From positions 1-16,698 of the forward strand of contig JAJDYK010000347.1 in NCBI GenBank assembly GCA_022825185.1: a stretch of DNA of 16,698 nucleotides. Direction: 5' to 3'. The DNA comes from Candidatus Latescibacterota bacterium (lineage in GTDB: Bacteria; Latescibacterota; UBA2968; UBA8231). Shown one piece after another: positions 13,681 to 16,698 of the stretch. Position 1 is the first letter of the stretch. Every line of letters begins with the position of its first letter. The notes beneath the pieces were generated by a model that was given only the letters and a program-made list of their open reading frames with translations, did no database searches and was not told where the DNA came from. The translations under genes and the position numbers were made by a program.

Positions 13681-15455
13681 AAGCGCGGCTGACCATACCG
13701 TTAGTGCTGTGGGTGCTGGCGGCATCTAGCGCTGTAGCGGCGGCGATTCAGTTCGAGGCGTCCGTCGATCGCACGCGTGCCAGTCAGAGCGAGCCGATTC
13801 GCCTGACGCTCCGCATCACTTCCGACGAGCAATTGGGTCAGGTGACGCCAGCATTCGACCTAAAAGATTTCCACGTCGAAGGGCCGGCGACTAGCACGCG
13901 GATGGAGATGAGAAACACCGACATCACCTTTTCCCGCGAGCTAACGTACGTCCTCTATGCCAAGAAAGCCGGCACCTTTACCATCGGCCCGATGCAACTG
14001 GAAATGGACGGCGAGCGCTATGAGACCAAGCCCATTACCGTCGAGATCGTCCAAGGTGCCAGCCGCTCGCAAGCAGGTCAGGCAGACAACCCTCCCATCT
14101 TCGTGTTGGCGCGCGCCGACCACCAGCGGGCTTATGTGGGGCAGCAAGTCACCGTGTCCTACGACCTATTCTACCGCATCCAACCGCACAACGTCAGCTT
14201 CAACAAGCTGCCGACCTTCGTCGGGTTTTGGACCGAAGATCTCTTTGTCGCCCAACAGCTAGAGTCGCATCAGGAGATGCGCGGCGGTGTGTCTTACAAC
14301 GTCGCGCCACTGCGGCGCGTGGCCCTTTTTCCCACCGGCGCAGGGACCCACGCTGTCGGCACGCTGGCCGTTTCCTGCGACATCCCTCAACAGCGCTCGC
14401 GGCGCGGCGGCGTGCTCGACGACTTTTTCGCTGGCGATCCGTTTTTTGGCCGCTCGCGCTCAGTGCTTCTGCAAAGTGAAGAATTGCAAATCGAGGTGCT
14501 GCCGCTGCCCGAGCAGGGCCGTCCCGAGGAATTCACCGGCGCGGTGGGACGCTTCCAGCTCAGCGTCGAGGCCCAGCCGACCCAAGTCGCGGTCGGGGAT
14601 CCGGTAACGCTGCGAGTGCTCGTCGAGGGAGAGGGCAACATGGCTGCGGTACAGCCTTTGCAAGTCGATGCGGCCACTGGTGTCAAGCTCTACGATCCCA
14701 AGGTCGAGGAAGAAGAGCGGATCACTAACGGCGTGTACGGGGGCCGTCGCCTCTTTGAGTACATCGTGATTCCCGAGCAAGGCGGCACCTTGAACATCCC
14801 GCCGTTGCGCTTTGCGTACTTCGACCCCCACCAAGCGCGTTATGAGGTCCTTGAATCTGCGCCGATTACCATTCACAGCGAGGGAAGTGCCGAAGAGGAA
14901 GGGGTGAGCTACGGGCTGAGCCGGCGCGACATCGAGGCTGTCGGGGAAGACATTCGCTATATCAAACCTGACGCCGAGATCCTCGGCGCGGGCTCCACGT
15001 TGTACAACAGCTATTGGTTTTGGACCTTGCAGGGCGCGCTACCCCTCGCCTTCTTTGCCCTGCTTGTGTGGCAGCGCCACCAGCGGCGCTTGCAGGGCGA
15101 TGTGGCGTACGCGCGTCAGCGCCGGGCCAAAGGCGAAGCTGGTCGCCGCTTAGCTCGCGCCGATGACTTGCTTGAAACCGGCACTGAGGCCGAGTTCTAC
15201 GGCGAGGTCCGCGCTGCGTTGCTGGAGTTCGTGGCCGACCGTCTCAACCTCGCTGCGGCTGGTTTGACGATTGAGGTCTGCGCTGAAGTCTTGGCGGTGC
15301 GCCAAGTCGAGGACGAGACGATTGCTCGGTTGCGCGACTTGCTGACACGCTGCGATTTTGCGCGTTTTGCGCCCTCGGGCGGCCCGCCGACGGATCGGAC
15401 GGCGGCGCGGCGCTTGGCTGGAGAGGTGATCGCGGGTTTGGAGAAGCGGATATGA
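13677..15455 (+). CDS. batD: BatD, membrane-anchored oxygen-tolerance protein
   Basis: This protein of 592 residues matches BatD. A signal peptide (1-23, cleavage near VAAA) leads an exported multi-domain beta-rich region: the first module opens with FEASVDRTRASQSEPIRLTLRI, and later ones have PPIFVLARADHQRAYVGQQVTVSYDLFYR, the ELQIEVLPLPEQGRP bridge and AVGRFQLSVEAQPTQVAVGDPVTLRVLVEGEGN. One membrane helix lies at about 446-466, followed by a cytoplasmic helical tail (about 470-592) resembling that of the short BatD-like protein upstream. The GTG start (13677) overlaps the batC stop by four nt (GTGA), and the end overlaps batE by four nt. The Bat proteins were named for aerotolerance in Bacteroides, a phenotype disputed in other genera; an envelope-stress role is more general. 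Confidence 0.92.
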   Translation: MKARLTIPLVLWVLAASSAVAAAIQFEASVDRTRASQSEPIRLTLRITSDEQLGQVTPAFDLKDFHVEGPATSTRMEMRNTDITFSRELTYVLYAKKAGTFTIGPMQLEMDGERYETKPITVEIVQGASRSQAGQADNPPIFVLARADHQRAYVGQQVTVSYDLFYRIQPHNVSFNKLPTFVGFWTEDLFVAQQLESHQEMRGGVSYNVAPLRRVALFPTGAGTHAVGTLAVSCDIPQQRSRRGGVLDDFFAGDPFFGRSRSVLLQSEELQIEVLPLPEQGRPEEFTGAVGRFQLSVEAQPTQVAVGDPVTLRVLVEGEGNMAAVQPLQVDAATGVKLYDPKVEEEERITNGVYGGRRLFEYIVIPEQGGTLNIPPLRFAYFDPHQARYEVLESAPITIHSEGSAEEEGVSYGLSRRDIEAVGEDIRYIKPDAEILGAGSTLYNSYWFWTLQGALPLAFFALLVWQRHQRRLQGDVAYARQRRAKGEAGRRLARADDLLETGTEAEFYGEVRAALLEFVADRLNLAAAGLTIEVCAEVLAVRQVEDETIARLRDLLTRCDFARFAPSGGPPTDRTAARRLAGEVIAGLEKRI

Positions 15456-16204
15456 TGCGCGCACTGGCGCTGTTGGTCCTATTGGGCACTCAACTCCACG
15501 CTGGGGCCGCGGCCGGGCAGTACAACGAGGCCAATGCGCTCTATCGGGACGGGGATTTTGCTGCGGCGCGGCGCAGCTACTTGGCGGTGGTAGAAGCCGG
15601 GGTGCAAGACGCGCGGCTCTACTACAACTTAGGCAATGCCTGCTTCAAGTCCGGGAAGCTGGGCGAAGCGATTCTCTGGTATGAGCGAGCGCGGCGCTTG
15701 CTGCCGCACGACGAGGACATTGAGGCCAATCTGCGCTTTGCCAACCTAGTGAAGAAGGACCGCGATCCGCAAACTGAGAATGGTCTGGGTGCGCTGGTCG
15801 CCGCGTTGGTGGGTGCCTACTTCTGGCCTACATTTAACCAACTCAGCCTGTTGTTCGCCGCGGCATTTTTTGCGGTTTTTGTCTTAGGGGTGCGGTGGTT
15901 GTTTGCCCAGGCGCCCCCCGGTGCGCTGTGGCTAGTCGGGATGTTGCTCTGTGCGGGGCTGAGTGTCGGGTCCGCGCTCTGGCTGGGGACGCGCCTCCAC
16001 CATCAGGCGCAGACGAGCGAAGCCATCATCACAGTTGACATGGCGCACGCGCGCTCCGGCCCCGATATCGGGCAAACAGAGGTTTTTGTTGCACACGAGG
16101 GGACGAAGGTGCGCTTGGTGCGGCAGGAGGGTGGGTGGATGCTGGTGCGGTTGGCCAATGGCCTCGGCGGGTGGATGCCAGCGGAAGCCCTGACGCGGAT
16201 CTGA
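15452..16204 (+). CDS. batE: BatE, TPR and SH3-like domain membrane protein
   Basis: This 250-residue protein has a signal peptide (1-20), two TPR-like units (about 22-50 and 55-90; YNEANALYRDGDFAAARRSY, then ARLYYNLGNACFKSGKLGEAILWYERA), two membrane helices (about 130-150 and 158-179) and a C-terminal bacterial SH3-like domain (188-250; GTKVRLVRQEGGWMLVRLANGLGGWMPAEAL). This domain order is typical of BatE. The start ATGATG overlaps the batD stop; either of the first two ATG codons may be used. It is the last gene of the cluster. The TPR part probably contacts BatC or BatD outside the membrane, but that is inference. Confidence 0.92.
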   Translation: MMRALALLVLLGTQLHAGAAAGQYNEANALYRDGDFAAARRSYLAVVEAGVQDARLYYNLGNACFKSGKLGEAILWYERARRLLPHDEDIEANLRFANLVKKDRDPQTENGLGALVAALVGAYFWPTFNQLSLLFAAAFFAVFVLGVRWLFAQAPPGALWLVGMLLCAGLSVGSALWLGTRLHHQAQTSEAIITVDMAHARSGPDIGQTEVFVAHEGTKVRLVRQEGGWMLVRLANGLGGWMPAEALTRI

Positions 16205-16219
16205 ACCAGTCTAAACAAC

Positions 16220-16245
16220 GGGCGACCACAAGGGTCGCCCCTACA
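16220..16245. repeat. Palindromic interspersed repeat (GGGCGACC family)
   Basis: GGGCGACC (16220-16227) pairs perfectly with GGTCGCCC (16233-16240) around a 5-nt loop, followed by CTACA. On the minus strand it reads TGTAGGGGCGACC... and gives the spurious peptide GDPCGRPL, a signature I know from dispersed intergenic repeats in many environmental bacterial genomes. It lies between batE and the oxidoreductase gene. The stem may slow or protect transcripts, but no T-tract follows, so it is not called a terminator. The rest of the spacer (16205-16286) shows only a ribosome site at 16276-16279. Confidence 0.7.
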
Positions 16246-16286
16246 TTTCGCGTAGATCAAACCACAACCAAAAACGAGGATAAGCC

Positions 16287-16698
16287 ATGAGCACGCTCAA
16301 AGTAGGTATCGTCGGCGTCGGCGGGATCGCCCGCACGCATCTCCCCGGCTGGGAGGCTTCTAGCGAGGCCGAGCTAGTCGCTGGCAGCGATATTAGCGAG
16401 GAGGCACTGAAGCGCTTTGGCGCAGAAAACGGAGTCACTAAGCTGCACACCGACCCGGAGGCGCTGTTCAGCGATCCCGATATCGACATTATCGACATTT
16501 GCACGCCCAACATGTATCATGCCCCCTTGGCCATTGCCGCGCTGTCGGCCGGCAAGCACGTGATCTGCGAAAAGCCTTTGGCTCCCACGCCCGAGGATGT
16601 TAACCAGATGATCGCGGCGCGCGATGCCTCGGGTAAGGAGCTGATGACGGCGCAGCACTTTCGCTTTCAGGGCTCGTCCCGCGCGCTAAAGGACGAGA
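16287..16698 (+). CDS. Gfo/Idh/MocA-family oxidoreductase (N-terminal part, partial)
   Basis: The first 137 residues of an NAD(P)-dependent oxidoreductase are present before the window ends. The Rossmann fold opens with VGIVGVGGIAR (GxGxxA at residues 10-15), followed by a strand ending in Asp35 in AGSDIS that probably contacts the cofactor ribose. DIIDICTPNMYHAPLAIAALSAGKHVICEKPLA follows, with the family hallmark EKP at 95-97, where the Lys is normally catalytic or substrate-binding. Members oxidise or reduce sugars, inositols and related cyclitols; the substrate domain is outside the window. A GAGG (16276-16279) seven nt before the ATG is its ribosome site. The 82-nt spacer with a repeat suggests it is not part of the bat cluster. 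Confidence 0.92.
   Translation, partial: MSTLKVGIVGVGGIARTHLPGWEASSEAELVAGSDISEEALKRFGAENGVTKLHTDPEALFSDPDIDIIDICTPNMYHAPLAIAALSAGKHVICEKPLAPTPEDVNQMIAARDASGKELMTAQHFRFQGSSRALKDE

Noticed and set aside
16220..16245. Palindrome after batE as a rho-independent terminator
   Set aside because: The stem is good but the following sequence CTACATTTCG lacks a T-run, so it is annotated as a repeat.
16003..16260. Minus-strand open frame containing GDPCGRPL
   Set aside because: The peptide is a translation artefact of the palindromic repeat and the rest overlaps batE.

Overview
The window is high-GC DNA (roughly 60% by eye) from a Gram-negative bacterium. Evidence for this is a lipobox lipoprotein, several Sec signal peptides and a complete Bat (Bacteroides aerotolerance) gene set next to gldAFG-type genes. 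The Bat plus Gld content, the short interspersed repeats at 11797-11825 and 16220-16245, and the Gfo/Idh/MocA oxidoreductase at the right edge fit an FCB-like or uncultured candidate-phylum genome (Latescibacterota or Poribacteria style). That placement is a guess from gene content and was not tested.

Layout. Positions 1-1480 hold three plus-strand genes: the C-terminal part of a LivK-type periplasmic substrate-binding protein, an FmdB-family zinc-ribbon protein, and a TPR lipoprotein of BamD/YbgF type. A strong intrinsic terminator (1524-1552) closes this block. Positions 1588-16204 carry one uninterrupted plus-strand cluster of twelve genes: moxR, a DUF58 gene, an ABC ATPase (GldA type), an ABC-2 permease (GldF type), a giant duplicated GldG-type protein, a DUF4340 protein, a short BatD-like protein, batA, batB, batC, batD and batE. 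Most junctions overlap by 1-20 nt or are separated by less than 20 nt. The main break is the 82-nt gap between batA and batB. After batE an 82-nt spacer contains a palindromic interspersed repeat, then a Gfo/Idh/MocA oxidoreductase starts and runs off the window.

How the genes may work together. MoxR AAA+ ATPases are thought to act as chaperones with VWA partners. Here the candidate partners are the DUF58 protein, BatA and BatB, all with intact MIDAS residues. BatC and BatE supply TPR scaffolds (BatE also an SH3-like domain), while BatD and the short BatD-like protein supply exported beta-rich domains anchored by one membrane helix with cytoplasmic tails. Set inside this locus is an ABC-2 export cassette whose auxiliary subunit is two GldG units fused in one chain, followed by a DUF4340 protein with three repeat modules. 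The most notable idea from the window is that this GldG/DUF4340 transporter and the MoxR-Bat machinery form one envelope system, since they share one operon-like unit. Function and substrate cannot be read from the sequence.
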